A DNA stretch of 64,000 nucleotides from Bacillus sp. AFS073361 (GTDB taxonomy: Bacteria; Bacillota; Bacilli; Bacillales; Cytobacillaceae): the NCBI RefSeq assembly GCF_002567005.1, contig NZ_NUZU01000039.1:405468-469467 (forward strand). Direction: 5' to 3'. The notes beneath the pieces were generated by a model. It was not told where the DNA came from, made no database searches, and worked only from the letters and a program-made list of their open reading frames with translations. The position numbers and the translations under genes were made by a program. Shown here in pieces: positions 17,381 to 26,390 of this stretch; the stretch's first letter is position 1; each line of letters opens with the position of its first letter.

Positions 17381-18115
17381 ATGGCCCATCAGAAAAATAA
17401 TGCGAACATAAGGCCTTTAGGGGATTCTGCACTAGTCATTCAATTAGGCGATGGAATCAGCCCCGCCACCCATGAGAGAGTGAAAAATCTTTCCAACTTA
17501 TTAGAAAAAGAGCCGTTTACAGGATTGATTGAATCTGTGCCGTCTTATAATAGCTTGACCATTTATTACAATCCTGTTGCCGTCTATTATTCCAGCTCAG
17601 ATAAAGAACTATCAAGTCCTTATAAAAAAGTCAGCGCTTTCATTCTAGCGTTGCTCGATAAATTAGGAACAAGCGAAATATCCGAACAACGGCTGATAAC
17701 AATCCCCGTCCTGTACGGAGGAGAGTTTGGTCCAGATTTGGAATATGTAGCAAATTATCACGGCATTTCTGTTGAAGAAGTAATTCAAATTCATTCTTCA
17801 AATGATTACTTAGTCTATATGATTGGCTTTGCACCAGGGTTTCCGTTTATGGGCGGAATGGACGAAAGAATTGCCACACCACGAAAGGATTCACCCCGAC
17901 TTGCCATCACTCCGGGATCTGTTGGAATTGCTGGTAAACAAACAGGCATCTACCCGCTGGAAACACCGGGTGGATGGCAAATTATCGGCCGTACTCCGCT
18001 TGATTTGTTTCTTCCAGAACTTTCACCGCCATCCTTATTACAGTCTGGAGATAGAATCCGCTATGTACCGATAACACTTGAAGAGTATGCTGCCTATAAG
18101 GAGATGAAACAATGA
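17381..18115 (+). CDS. pxpB: 5-oxoprolinase subunit PxpB (KipI)
   Basis: A 244-residue KipI/PxpB protein. Signatures include RPLGDSALVIQLG at the N-terminus, GFAPGFPFMGG, SVGIAGKQTGIYPLETPGGWQIIGRTP and the C-terminal GDRIRYVPI. It is part of the ATP-dependent 5-oxoprolinase; in B. subtilis the same protein inhibits the sporulation kinase KinA. GAGGAG precedes the ATG. Its stop overlaps the start of pxpC by 4 bases (ATGA), showing translational coupling. Confidence 0.92.
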   Translation: MAHQKNNANIRPLGDSALVIQLGDGISPATHERVKNLSNLLEKEPFTGLIESVPSYNSLTIYYNPVAVYYSSSDKELSSPYKKVSAFILALLDKLGTSEISEQRLITIPVLYGGEFGPDLEYVANYHGISVEEVIQIHSSNDYLVYMIGFAPGFPFMGGMDERIATPRKDSPRLAITPGSVGIAGKQTGIYPLETPGGWQIIGRTPLDLFLPELSPPSLLQSGDRIRYVPITLEEYAAYKEMKQ

Positions 18116-19107
18116 GCATTAAAGTGCTTCATCCAGGATTATTGACTACGATTCAAGATTTAGGGAGATTCGGCTCACAAAAATTTGGGGTCATCGTCAG
18201 TGGAGCAATGGATCCCATTTCTCTTAGAGTTGCAAATTTACTTGTCGGAAATGACGAAGGCGAAGGAGCACTTGAAATAACACTTTTTGGGACCACTCTC
18301 CAATTTGAAACTGATGAATTAGTTGCCATTACGGGAGGAGACCTGCAGCCCACGATTGATGGAGAAAAAGCACCCATGTGGCGGCCGGTTTTGATTCGGA
18401 AAGGATCTATTTTAAAATTTAAATCCGCCATGAATGGGTGCAGGGCCTACGTGGCATTCGCCGGCGGAATAGTGGTTCCTGAAGTTATGGGAAGTAAAAG
18501 CACTTATCTTCGTGCAGGGATCGGAGGGTTTCACGGCAGAGCATTACAAAAAGGCGATGTATTGGAATGTGGAGATTTCAATCCACTCAGCCAGGCATTC
18601 GTTCATCAACTAGAAAGAATGCCTACTCATTTTAATTGGTCTGTCAACTATACAGAATTTTTGACGTTCAATAAAACACAAACGATTAGGGTTTTACAAG
18701 GGGCTGAGTTCGAACGTTTCGATTCGGCCAGTCAACAAGCGTTTTTTTCAAAGCACTATAGATTAACAACTCAAGCTGATCGGATGGGCTATCGGTTAGA
18801 AGGCGAATCACTCTGCTTATCAGAGAAATTTGAGTTATTATCAGAAGGAGTCACGTACGGTACCATTCAAGTCCCTTCAAACGGACAACCCATTATTTTA
18901 ATGGTTGATCGACAAACAACTGGAGGATATCCAAAAATCGGTCAAGTCATTTCCACTGATCTACCTTGTTTAGCACAGATGCAGCCAAACGCACACATTC
19001 AATTCAAGGAAGTGTCACTTGAACAAGCAGAAGTAGAATTAATCAAGCAAGAGCAGTTGCTCCGTAAAATATCTATGGGCATTCATTTTAAAGCATTTCA
19101 TGAATGA
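18112..19107 (+). CDS. pxpC: 5-oxoprolinase subunit PxpC (KipA)
   Basis: A 331-residue biotin-dependent-carboxyltransferase-like protein of the KipA/PxpC family: LHPGLLTTIQDLGRFG at the start, SGAMDPISLRVANLLVGN, YLRAGIGGFHGRALQKGD and VDRQTTGGYPKIGQVISTDLP. It completes the PxpABC 5-oxoprolinase. It starts inside the pxpB stop codon. After it come ~100 unassigned bases and a palindrome-rich repeat. Confidence 0.92.
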   Translation: MSIKVLHPGLLTTIQDLGRFGSQKFGVIVSGAMDPISLRVANLLVGNDEGEGALEITLFGTTLQFETDELVAITGGDLQPTIDGEKAPMWRPVLIRKGSILKFKSAMNGCRAYVAFAGGIVVPEVMGSKSTYLRAGIGGFHGRALQKGDVLECGDFNPLSQAFVHQLERMPTHFNWSVNYTEFLTFNKTQTIRVLQGAEFERFDSASQQAFFSKHYRLTTQADRMGYRLEGESLCLSEKFELLSEGVTYGTIQVPSNGQPIILMVDRQTTGGYPKIGQVISTDLPCLAQMQPNAHIQFKEVSLEQAEVELIKQEQLLRKISMGIHFKAFHE

Positions 19108-19208
19108 AGGATATAAGCGGATGAAAATCGACAACTGATTGCTGATACGGCACTGCCACATCCCCCTCTAGAAGTTGCCGGTACTACCGTAAATTTCTAT
19201 GCACGTAC

Positions 19209-19432
19209 AACCAACAAAAGTAAAATAAGCGGAGATTTTCCGGTTAAATGTAGAATGTAGCTCGTTTCGGAGTAAATAAGGGAAGATTTTCCGCTTATGC
19301 AAAGAAAAATCTCCCCATTTCATGTTTTTCGAGTAAATAGGCGGAATCTCTCCGTCTATTTAAGCCTTTTTTAATAATAATTACGATTTAAGCGGAATTT
19401 TTCCGTCTATTTATCAACTCGGGTGCTTAAGC
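19209..19432. repeat. ~220-bp palindrome-rich intergenic repeat, copy A
   Basis: One of three copies in this window (others at 46508-46729, inverted, and 49729-49946). Its backbone carries four or more short inverted repeats of the type TAAGCGGA-NNNN-TCCGCTTAT and AATAGGCGGA-NNN-TCCGTCTATT. Here it fills the gap between convergent pxpC and kipR. No ORF or target-site duplication is apparent. Confidence 0.75.
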
Positions 19433-19486
19433 TGATCCCCCAACCGATAAGTGCGAAGCATTGATGCAGAGACCGCCCCGTTCTTT

Positions 19487-20242
19487 TTATTCCGTATAGC
19501 CTAAACGCGTTGAAATTTCCTTTGCAACGCTTTTTACTTTTTTCGCATATTTCTCAATGTTCTCACCCTGATAATTTGCTTCGATACCTGCGATACTTAT
19601 ACCCGCAACAACTTCCCCTTTGTGATTAAAAATCGGAGCGGCAATGGCAGATGTATGGTTTTCCAATTCAGAATGGCTAATTGTAAATCCATCTATTCTC
19701 GCCTGTTTTATCGCTTCATAAATTTTATCCTTGTCAGTAATTGTACCAATTGCAAATGATTTTGGCTCAATGGATTCGAGGTATGACTGCACTTCCGAAT
19801 CAGGTAAAAAGGACAAGATCGCACGTGGACAGGCACCAGCATAAAGCGGGCTTTTCCTTCCTATCGCAGTATACAGACGAACCTTTTGTTTGGTGTCAAT
19901 CTTCTCAATATAGATTGCTTCATTACCATCTCTAACAATCAAGTTAATTGCTTCCTTTACATCATTATGCAATTCATTCATAAACGGATAAGCAATCTTA
20001 CGTAAATCAATCCTGCCCAAAACCAAATGACCAAATTTGAGAAACAAGAGTCCAAGTCGGTATTTCGAATCACTTCCTTTTTCCAAGAACTCCATTTCCT
20101 CTAACGACCTGAGCATTCGATAGACTGAAGTTTTCGGAATCCCCGATAGATTAATAATTTCCTGAAAGGATAATTCGGTATGCTCTATAAATAAATTTAA
20201 TACATCCATCGAACGGACAACCGTTTTGTTTTTGTTGTTCAT
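19487..20242 (-). CDS. kipR: IclR-family regulator KipR
   Basis: A 251-residue IclR-type transcription factor with an N-terminal winged helix (FQEIINLSGIPKTSVYRMLRSLEEMEFLEK) and a C-terminal effector domain (GACPRAILSF, FTISHSELENHTSAIAAPIFNHKGEVVAGISIAG). I take the ATG at 20242 behind AAGGAGG. It lies beside pxpABC as kipR does in B. subtilis, where it represses the kip operon. A site matching those at the pxp promoters lies just upstream of its ribosome site, suggesting autoregulation. Confidence 0.88.
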   Translation of the reverse strand: MNNKNKTVVRSMDVLNLFIEHTELSFQEIINLSGIPKTSVYRMLRSLEEMEFLEKGSDSKYRLGLLFLKFGHLVLGRIDLRKIAYPFMNELHNDVKEAINLIVRDGNEAIYIEKIDTKQKVRLYTAIGRKSPLYAGACPRAILSFLPDSEVQSYLESIEPKSFAIGTITDKDKIYEAIKQARIDGFTISHSELENHTSAIAAPIFNHKGEVVAGISIAGIEANYQGENIEKYAKKVKSVAKEISTRLGYTE

Positions 20243-20260
20243 AATCGTAGCCTCCTTCCC

Positions 20261-20277
20261 ATTCACCATTTCGGATC
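20261..20277. promoter_or_regulatory. Candidate KipR operator, site 3 (kipR leader)
   Basis: ATTCACCATTTCGGATC; on the minus strand TCCGAAATGGTGAA, the same CCGAAAT-NNN-GAA core as the pxpA and pxpB sites. It sits directly before the kipR ribosome site. Confidence 0.45.
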
Positions 20278-20684
20278 GTAGTTACTCCTGCGATGATCTT
20301 TCTAGTATTCCATAAGCTTTTCTACCATTCCACTTTAATATACTCCTTACGTATTCTATACAAAAATTATTCTACATGAAAATTCAAGTTTGCACAGGTT
20401 ATTGGAAAAAGATGATTATATTTAGTAAATTCAAATGAAGATTCTCTCCTAAAAGTGCCATCCGAAAAAAGCACTGACTAAAGGTGTAAAAAGTATCCCT
20501 TTTTTTCCCATATCTAATTTTCTTATAAGTAAGTATAATTTTTTTCAATTTTAATTATTCAGATAATTATATTATCCTTATCCGTAAAGCATCTGAAGTT
20601 TTTAATAAAATTATGGGAGCGAAAAAATTCTCGGAGCGTTTGCAATATAGTTCTATCTGTTTGGATAAGTAGGGGGAGAATTAA
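20278..20684. other. Intergenic region between kipR and thioesterase genes
   Basis: AT-rich divergent promoter region. I see no gene or strong hairpin. A GGGGGAG ribosome site at its right edge serves the thioesterase. Confidence 0.4.
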
Positions 20685-21182
20685 ATGGAAGCAAAATTTT
20701 GTAAAGAGTCAAGAGTTATACGAACAAGTCGTGTATTCCCAAATGACGTAAACAATCACAATACATTATTTGGCGGACGATTAATGAGTGACGTGGACCA
20801 GGTAGCGTCCATTTCCGCAGCTCGTCATAGTCGCACAGAATGTGTAACAGCCTCAACCGATTCAGTAGACTTTTTATGTCCTATTCATACATCAGATTCG
20901 GTTTGTTTTGAATCCTATGTGACATGGACAGGTACATCATCCATGGAGGTTTTTGTAAAGATTATTGCTGAAGATTTAAAAAGTGGTGAGCGTAGAATTG
21001 CAGCTACTGCTCTATTAACGTTTGTTGCACTTGATCAGCATAAACGTCCAGCACATGTTCCACAGGTCATTCCTGAAACTGAAGAAGAAAAAAAATTGCA
21101 TGAATCTGCACCGGACCGAGCAATAATGCGCAAGGAACGAAAACAAAAGAGCAAAGCATTAGCTGCATTCTTAACACACTAA
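20685..21182 (+). CDS. Acyl-CoA thioesterase (hotdog fold, YkhA-like)
   Basis: A 165-residue single-hotdog thioesterase of the BACH/YciA type. The signature FPNDVNNHNTLFGGRLMSDVD contains the conserved asparagine/glycine catalytic region, and ATASTDSVDFLCPIH-like residues follow. It hydrolyses acyl-CoA to the free acid and CoA in the cytoplasm. Length and motifs match B. subtilis YkhA. It is a single gene with a GGGGGAG ribosome site and a downstream hairpin. Confidence 0.88.
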   Translation: MEAKFCKESRVIRTSRVFPNDVNNHNTLFGGRLMSDVDQVASISAARHSRTECVTASTDSVDFLCPIHTSDSVCFESYVTWTGTSSMEVFVKIIAEDLKSGERRIAATALLTFVALDQHKRPAHVPQVIPETEEEKKLHESAPDRAIMRKERKQKSKALAAFLTH

Positions 21183-21225
21183 TAGAAGTTCGATTTCTAT
21201 GAAAAATTCGAGCAAAAGCAAGGAA

Positions 21226-21253
21226 ATGGCCTTCATCATGGGATGAAGGCCAT
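21226..21253 (+). terminator. Hairpin after the thioesterase gene
   Basis: Perfect 12-bp stem ATGGCCTTCATC / GATGAAGGCCAT with a 4-nt loop, ~45 bases after the stop. The T tract is broken (TATTTG). It probably serves both convergent genes. Confidence 0.6.
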
Positions 21254-21292
21254 TATTTGCGCAAATAAAACTAGCAGAACTATCCGTTTGAA

Positions 21293-21691
21293 CTATGCCT
21301 TATAAATTAAAACATACTCACCTGGTCCAATGAGCGCCACCCCGAGGACTACAGCGATCAAAATAAAGTTATATTCATAACCGCCTTCAGTCAGCCAAAA
21401 GCCATTCCTGCCATGGACGGTGAAGATGGCGTCAATCATAACGATTGTGATAAGTATTGCACCCAGCCAGGTGAACAGTCCCGCTGAAAACAGCAGTCCG
21501 CCAGCCAATTCAAATATTCCTGCTAAAATTGCCCATGTCTTGCCGCCTGTCTTGATTCCGATCGACCCTAAATATTCACCAAATTTAACTACACCTGGAC
21601 CGCCAAACCAGCCGAATAATTTTTGGCATCCATGCCCCGCGAACGTCATTCCAACAGCCAATCGAATTATCAAGAGCCCTAAATTAATCAT
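21293..21691 (-). CDS. DoxX-family membrane protein
   Basis: A 132-residue protein with four hydrophobic segments. The DoxX family signature LIIRLAVGMTFAGHGCQKLFGWFGGPG is clear. I use the ATG at 21691, behind AAGGGGTAGG, rather than a TTG 17 codons upstream. DoxX-like proteins take part in quinone-linked or redox-stress functions; the exact role here is unknown. It lies downstream of the efflux operon, 80 bases away on the same strand, and may be co-transcribed. Confidence 0.85.
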   Translation of the reverse strand: MINLGLLIIRLAVGMTFAGHGCQKLFGWFGGPGVVKFGEYLGSIGIKTGGKTWAILAGIFELAGGLLFSAGLFTWLGAILITIVMIDAIFTVHGRNGFWLTEGGYEYNFILIAVVLGVALIGPGEYVLIYKA

Positions 21692-21770
21692 TCCTACCCC
21701 TTCTTTCAAAGACGATAGCCCAACATTATTAAAGCCGGACAACTAAATATTCCATTTAACTTACTACTTT

Positions 21771-23606
21771 TTACTGTTGATTTACTCGGGACCGTTTGAT
21801 GAAGAACGATAGAACTAATGCTACAAATGCGATTCCGGTTGCAACAATAAAGGCATCATTAATCCCTTCAATCGTAGCTTGCTGCATGGTTTGACCGTAA
21901 ATTAAATAGGTGGAAAGCTCTTTTCCGGTTGCAGCCGGCAGGTTCGTGAAAGCTGACAAACCTTGAGCTAGCTGCGATAAACTGCTGGTTATAAAAGAAT
22001 TGGAACTTGAGATGGCATCCCCATACTCACTATAATGAAATCCTTGTCTTGTCGTCATGACTGTAACTAGGAAGGCGGTCCCTATACTTCCAGCGACTTG
22101 CCTTGCGGTGTTCGAGGCAGCCGTCCCATGAGCACCAAGGTGACGTGGTAACTGATTCAGTCCTTCTGTCATGACGGTCATCATGATAAAGGACATACCA
22201 AACATCCGCATCACGTATAAAAACAGAATATGGCCATAACTGGTTGTCATACTCAGGCTGGTAAATCCCCATGTGGTAAGTACAGTAATCGCCAATCCAG
22301 TAACGGCTAGCCATCTTGCCCCGATTCTATCAAAAAGGGCTCCTGAGATAGGGGACATTATGCCCATCACGATGGCACCCGGAAGCATCAACAGACCTGA
22401 TTGTAAAGCTGTATACCCTCGAATGTTTTGCAAATAAATCGGAAGTAAGATCATTGCGCCAAACATAGCCATGTTAACAATCATACTGATAACGGTTGTT
22501 AAGGCGAAAATATCATATTTAAAGACCCGTAAATCAAGCATTGGCTTTTCTGCCGTCAGTTCCCGCCAAACAAAACAGATTAAAGAAATTATTCCAATGA
22601 TTAAGGAGATAACCACCGTTTTACTGGACCAGCCATCATTACCCGCTTCACTGAATCCGTATAACAAGAACCCAAAACCTAGGGTTGAAAATAAAAATCC
22701 TGAGAAATCAAATTTAGGATTTGTGACTTTAGTAACGTCCTTCATCCACATGAAGCTAAGAATTAAATCAAGCACACCGATTGGGATAACAATATCAAAC
22801 AATAACCGCCATGAAAAATGTCCAATGAGCCAACCGGATAATGTCGGACCAATCGCAGGAGCAAATATCATAACAATCCCCATAATCCCCATAGCCTTGC
22901 CGCGCTTTTCCGGAGGAAATAAGGCAAAAAACACAGTCATTAACAGGGGCATAATAATACCTGCACCGCAAGCCTGAATGACCCTTCCAATCATGAGCAT
23001 ACTAAAGTTTGCTGACACTGAACAAACTACTGAACCCAATGTAAATAGAAAAATGGCGCTAATGAACAGTTTTCTGGTTCCAAACTTCTCTATTAAATAG
23101 GCCGTTATAGGAATCGCAATTCCGTTTACTAACATATATCCTGTGGAGAGCCATTGTACGGTATTGGCTGAAATCCCCAAATCATTCATAATATGAGGAA
23201 TCGCTACATTTAGCAAGGTTTGATTCAGAATAGCAACAAACGCACCTAGCATTAAAGCCACAAGAACTTTTCCGTTTCCTGAATCTTTCTCAGAATCGGA
23301 AGCAGATAGTTCTTTCGGCTGAACATCCTCCACTGCATCTTCCAATTCTGCTTCCAGATGAGCGGAATCTTTCAACACTTCCTGCGAGGAAATCTCCTCA
23401 GCCGTTATGTCCTTGATTTCAATCTGAGGTATATTTTCCTTAATCTCCTCTTCATAAGTCTCAGGGAAAGCGGCCTTCTCGATTACCTCTTCATTCATCT
23501 TTTTTGTTTGTGCTTTGTTTAATCTCTTTTTATTGAATATTCTTAAATTTATTAAGAGTAACAGCAATAGGCCTAAGACAACATAAACAGTGATATAAAT
23601 TAGCAT
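21771..23606 (-). CDS. MFS multidrug efflux transporter, DHA2 (EmrB/QacA) family, with long N-terminal extension
   Basis: A 611-residue proton-driven exporter. From about residue 112 it shows the 14-helix DHA2 pattern, with motif A-like LIEKFGTRKLF, the motif C region IFAPAIGPTLSGWL and LNQTLLNVAIPHIM in helix 1. Ahead of this is an unusual ~110-residue extension: a hydrophobic segment (residues 2-24), a basic patch and a long acidic, probably disordered stretch. The start is well supported by AGGTGATAAC before the ATG. It forms an operon with the HlyD-type adaptor 8 bases upstream, as in EmrAB pumps. Confidence 0.88.
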   Translation of the reverse strand: MLIYITVYVVLGLLLLLLINLRIFNKKRLNKAQTKKMNEEVIEKAAFPETYEEEIKENIPQIEIKDITAEEISSQEVLKDSAHLEAELEDAVEDVQPKELSASDSEKDSGNGKVLVALMLGAFVAILNQTLLNVAIPHIMNDLGISANTVQWLSTGYMLVNGIAIPITAYLIEKFGTRKLFISAIFLFTLGSVVCSVSANFSMLMIGRVIQACGAGIIMPLLMTVFFALFPPEKRGKAMGIMGIVMIFAPAIGPTLSGWLIGHFSWRLLFDIVIPIGVLDLILSFMWMKDVTKVTNPKFDFSGFLFSTLGFGFLLYGFSEAGNDGWSSKTVVISLIIGIISLICFVWRELTAEKPMLDLRVFKYDIFALTTVISMIVNMAMFGAMILLPIYLQNIRGYTALQSGLLMLPGAIVMGIMSPISGALFDRIGARWLAVTGLAITVLTTWGFTSLSMTTSYGHILFLYVMRMFGMSFIMMTVMTEGLNQLPRHLGAHGTAASNTARQVAGSIGTAFLVTVMTTRQGFHYSEYGDAISSSNSFITSSLSQLAQGLSAFTNLPAATGKELSTYLIYGQTMQQATIEGINDAFIVATGIAFVALVLSFFIKRSRVNQQ

Positions 23607-23614
23607 GTTATCAC

Positions 23615-24268
23615 CTACTTATGAATCCGTACTGTTACGTTCATACCGGGAACGATGGCTACACCTTTATTATCATCAATGGAAATTTTCACTGGAATTA
23701 CTTGAGTCACTTTGGTGTAGTTCCCTGTATTATTCGAACTTGGTAACAAAGAGAATGTTCCAGCCGTCGCTAAACCAATTTGCTGCACTTTTCCTTTTAA
23801 CGTGTTATTTGGAAAGGCATCCACATAGATATCGACATCCTGCCCGATTGTCACTTCATCAATTTTGGTTTCCTCAATATTTGCTGTAACCCAAAGATTA
23901 TTAAAATCATATTCTTTCGCTAATGGTGTTCCTGCAGCCACAAATGAATTTTGAACTCCACTATTCTGAACGATCGTCCCGTCTGTTGGCATTGTCACTT
24001 TCATGTCAATAGGTTTACCTTTTTCATCCGTTGTTGCAATGGCTCCAACTTTAGAATCCTTTGAAAAACGATCACCAAGATTGACTTCCCAATTGGTCAA
24101 TTTGCCATCGGCCGGAGCAGCAATCGTTACTTGTTGTCCTGCTATTTGGGCATTATCCGTCGATAAATAATTTACTGCTCCATTATAATAAGCATATCCT
24201 CCAACACCACCACCCACTAATATAAGTAGAATAATAACGTTCAATAACAGCAATTTTTTAGTGCTCAT
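23615..24268 (-). CDS. HlyD/EmrA-family efflux adaptor
   Basis: A 217-residue membrane-anchored adaptor: one N-terminal transmembrane segment (LLLLNVIILLILVGGG), then biotinyl-lipoyl-like and beta-barrel parts (STDNAQIAGQQVTIAAPADGKL; PGMNVTVRIHK). It lacks the long coiled-coil hairpin of Gram-negative EmrA, as expected for a Gram-positive cell. It works with the DHA2 transporter encoded directly downstream. The operon is divergent from the TetR gene and has a palindrome in the shared promoter region. Confidence 0.85.
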   Translation of the reverse strand: MSTKKLLLLNVIILLILVGGGVGGYAYYNGAVNYLSTDNAQIAGQQVTIAAPADGKLTNWEVNLGDRFSKDSKVGAIATTDEKGKPIDMKVTMPTDGTIVQNSGVQNSFVAAGTPLAKEYDFNNLWVTANIEETKIDEVTIGQDVDIYVDAFPNNTLKGKVQQIGLATAGTFSLLPSSNNTGNYTKVTQVIPVKISIDDNKGVAIVPGMNVTVRIHK

Positions 24269-24423
24269 TCCTTTTTTCCTCCCTTAATGGATGAATAGCT
24301 TAAAGCGTACGGTTTTGGTTCTCCATTCATTATGTTATCCGCGCTCTCCCTTCCTTTGCTTTCCTTACTTAATAACGTATAGAATGAATTATAAATAATC
24401 TATTTTTGAGCGTCAATAAACAA

Positions 24424-24506
24424 AATGACATATTGTCATTCGGAATATTGACAAATAAATATAGGAATATTATCATACCTTTAATTCTATTATGACACGT
24501 TATCAC
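24424..24506. promoter_or_regulatory. Probable TetR operators in the efflux/TetR divergent promoter
   Basis: AATGACATATTGTCATT (24424-24440) is a perfect 17-bp palindrome. A weaker relative, ATGACACGTTATCAC (24492-24506), sits just before the TetR ribosome site. Both lie between the divergent efflux operon and its TetR regulator, the expected place for autorepression sites. Confidence 0.6.
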
Positions 24507-24526
24507 TTCAAAAAAGGAGATCGACC

Positions 24527-25147
24527 ATGCCAAAACAAACCTTTTTTAATTTATCAAACGAAAAACAAAGATCATTAATGAATGCTGCTAAGAAGGAGTT
24601 TTCGAGGGCCCCTTTACATGAGGCTTCCATTTCGAATGTGATCAAGGATGCTGGAATACCCAGGGGTAGTTTCTATCAATATTTTGAAGACCTAGAAGAT
24701 CTATTCTACTATTTATTACATGAGCATTCGCAACGGAATTATGAGCGATTTATCGCAATCATCAAAATGAACAATGGAGATTTATTTGAGTCTATTATGG
24801 ATTGGTTTAAAGGCATTCTTATTATTTTTGAAGAACCAGAAAATCGACAATATTTTAAAAATGCCTTTTTAAATATGAATTATAAATTCGAAAAAACATT
24901 TACTCAGAATATGTATGGGGAAAGAAGAAAAAGCAAATTTTTTGAAATTATCCACTTAATTAACCCGGAGAATATAAACATATCGAATGAGGAAGATCTC
25001 TACCACATCTTTAAAATGCTGATGGCTGTTTCGTTTCAGAATCTCGCCCATGCATTCGGAAAAGAGATGCAAATTAAAGATGTTATAAAAACCTTTTCGT
25101 TGGAGATTGAATTACTTAAAAAAGGTTTTTATAAGGATCCTAAATAA
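24527..25147 (+). CDS. TetR-family transcriptional regulator
   Basis: A 206-residue TetR protein. The HTH reads ISNVIKDAGIPRGSFYQYFEDLEDLFYYL near residues 32-60, followed by a helical ligand-binding domain with no obvious relatives. It has AAAAAGGAG before the ATG. It is divergent from the EmrA/EmrB-like operon, so it probably represses the pump and itself until an inducer binds. The HTH is certain; the target is inferred from position. Confidence 0.87.
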   Translation: MPKQTFFNLSNEKQRSLMNAAKKEFSRAPLHEASISNVIKDAGIPRGSFYQYFEDLEDLFYYLLHEHSQRNYERFIAIIKMNNGDLFESIMDWFKGILIIFEEPENRQYFKNAFLNMNYKFEKTFTQNMYGERRKSKFFEIIHLINPENINISNEEDLYHIFKMLMAVSFQNLAHAFGKEMQIKDVIKTFSLEIELLKKGFYKDPK

Positions 25148-25240
25148 ACTTAGAGATGGTTAGTATTCAAACCCCGTTTTAGCGGCTTATGGACTGGAGA
25201 GCTGTTTTTCTTTATTTGAATATGTTAGTAAAAGGAGGGA

Positions 25241-25762
25241 ATGGTAAGAAGTAGAAAGGGTGTTTTTCCGGTGAATATGGAAAGATGGATAGTGGCAGGT
25301 TCCTTATTGTTAAGTATTATTTCGCTAAAAAAATTGGTACCAAGAGAGAAATGGAGAGATGCGTGGATATTATTTCTATTTCTTCAAGTAATTACTTGGC
25401 CAGCAGGATTATTTGCTGTTGAAATGGGCTGGATTGAGTATCCTACACAATTACTCCCGCAGGCGAATAAGTACAATAAGACAAGTTTCTCATTTGAATT
25501 CTTCATATTTCCAATAGTAGCTATTTTTTTCAGCTTATATTACCCCTATAAAATCAAAAGATTGAAGGCTCTGTTATATTACCTGTGTTTTGCGGGTTTC
25601 TTTACATTATTAGAAGTACTTCTTGAAAAATATACTACTTTGGTGGAATATCACGATTGGAAGTGGTATTGGACATTATTAACTGTGATGATTTCTTTAT
25701 TTATTAATCATAAATATTATTTCTGGTTTAGAAAACGATTGATCAAGGTAAAAAGTTTATGA
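25241..25762 (+). CDS. CBO0543-family membrane protein
   Basis: A membrane protein of up to 173 residues with four or five hydrophobic helices and the family pattern (WPAGLFAVEMGWIEYP, SFEFFIFPIVAIFF, LEKYTTLVEYHDWKWYW). I recognise the CBO0543 family, whose function is unknown. The ATG at 25241 lies almost on top of AGGAGGG; a GTG at 25271 has a better-spaced site, so the first ten residues may not be made. Its stop overlaps the ATG of a related, frameshifted second copy (ATGA). Confidence 0.7.
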   Translation: MVRSRKGVFPVNMERWIVAGSLLLSIISLKKLVPREKWRDAWILFLFLQVITWPAGLFAVEMGWIEYPTQLLPQANKYNKTSFSFEFFIFPIVAIFFSLYYPYKIKRLKALLYYLCFAGFFTLLEVLLEKYTTLVEYHDWKWYWTLLTVMISLFINHKYYFWFRKRLIKVKSL

Positions 25763-26225
25763 ACAAAGAAATTCTTATATTATTATCTCTTGGATAATAT
25801 CAATACTATTACTGTTTAAATATATACCAGTAAATCGGAAACGAACGGCTCATTTAACATTTGTATTTGTCCAGGCAATCGCTTGGATATTCCAATATTT
25901 TCAATTATTATTTGGATTAGTGGAATTTCCTTATAGAGAATTTGACTATGCCACACGGATGAGTTTTTCTTTACATTATCTAACTTATCCTACATTCGGT
26001 GTATTATTTATTATGTTATATCCTTTAAATAAAGGGAGAATTAGAATAATCTTGCATTTTTTAATCTTTGCTCTAGCAATATCAACATATACATTTTTAA
26101 TTGAAAAGTATAGTTCTCTTTTCGAATTTAAGAAATGGAATATATATATTGGCATTCTAAGTAATATGATTATTTTATACATAGTGAAAAAATTTGTTTT
26201 TTGGTATCAAAAAGGGTTAGTTTAA
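25759..26225 (+). pseudogene. Second CBO0543-family gene with a one-base frameshift
   Basis: An ATG at 25759, overlapping the previous stop, begins MNKEILILLSL and then hits TAA. One base later in phase, the sequence from 25791 reads WIISILLLFKYIPVNRKR and runs on as a CBO0543 protein (GLVEFPYREFDYATR, LIEKYSSLFEFKKWNIY) to 26225. Restoring one T in CTCTTGG would rejoin the frames as LSLWIIS. It is a tandem paralogue of the previous gene, so this is a recent inactivation or a sequencing error. Confidence 0.7.
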
Positions 26226-26286
26226 TTAATTATTGTGTTAACAATATAATAATTTTTCGAGCTTATTTCACAGAAGCTCCTGATTG

Positions 26287-26390
26287 GATTGGAAATGCTT
26301 GGTGAATTTAATTACAAACTACTTCAATGGTGTGGTAAAATTCAATTTATCAATCTATTAAATCCAATACAAAGCAGGTGGTTACGCGTG
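26287..26390. repeat. ~100-bp dispersed repeat, copy 2
   Basis: Matches 13048-13147. Here the end of the element provides GCAGGTGG, which works as the ribosome site for the histidine-phosphatase GTG start at 26388. Confidence 0.6.
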
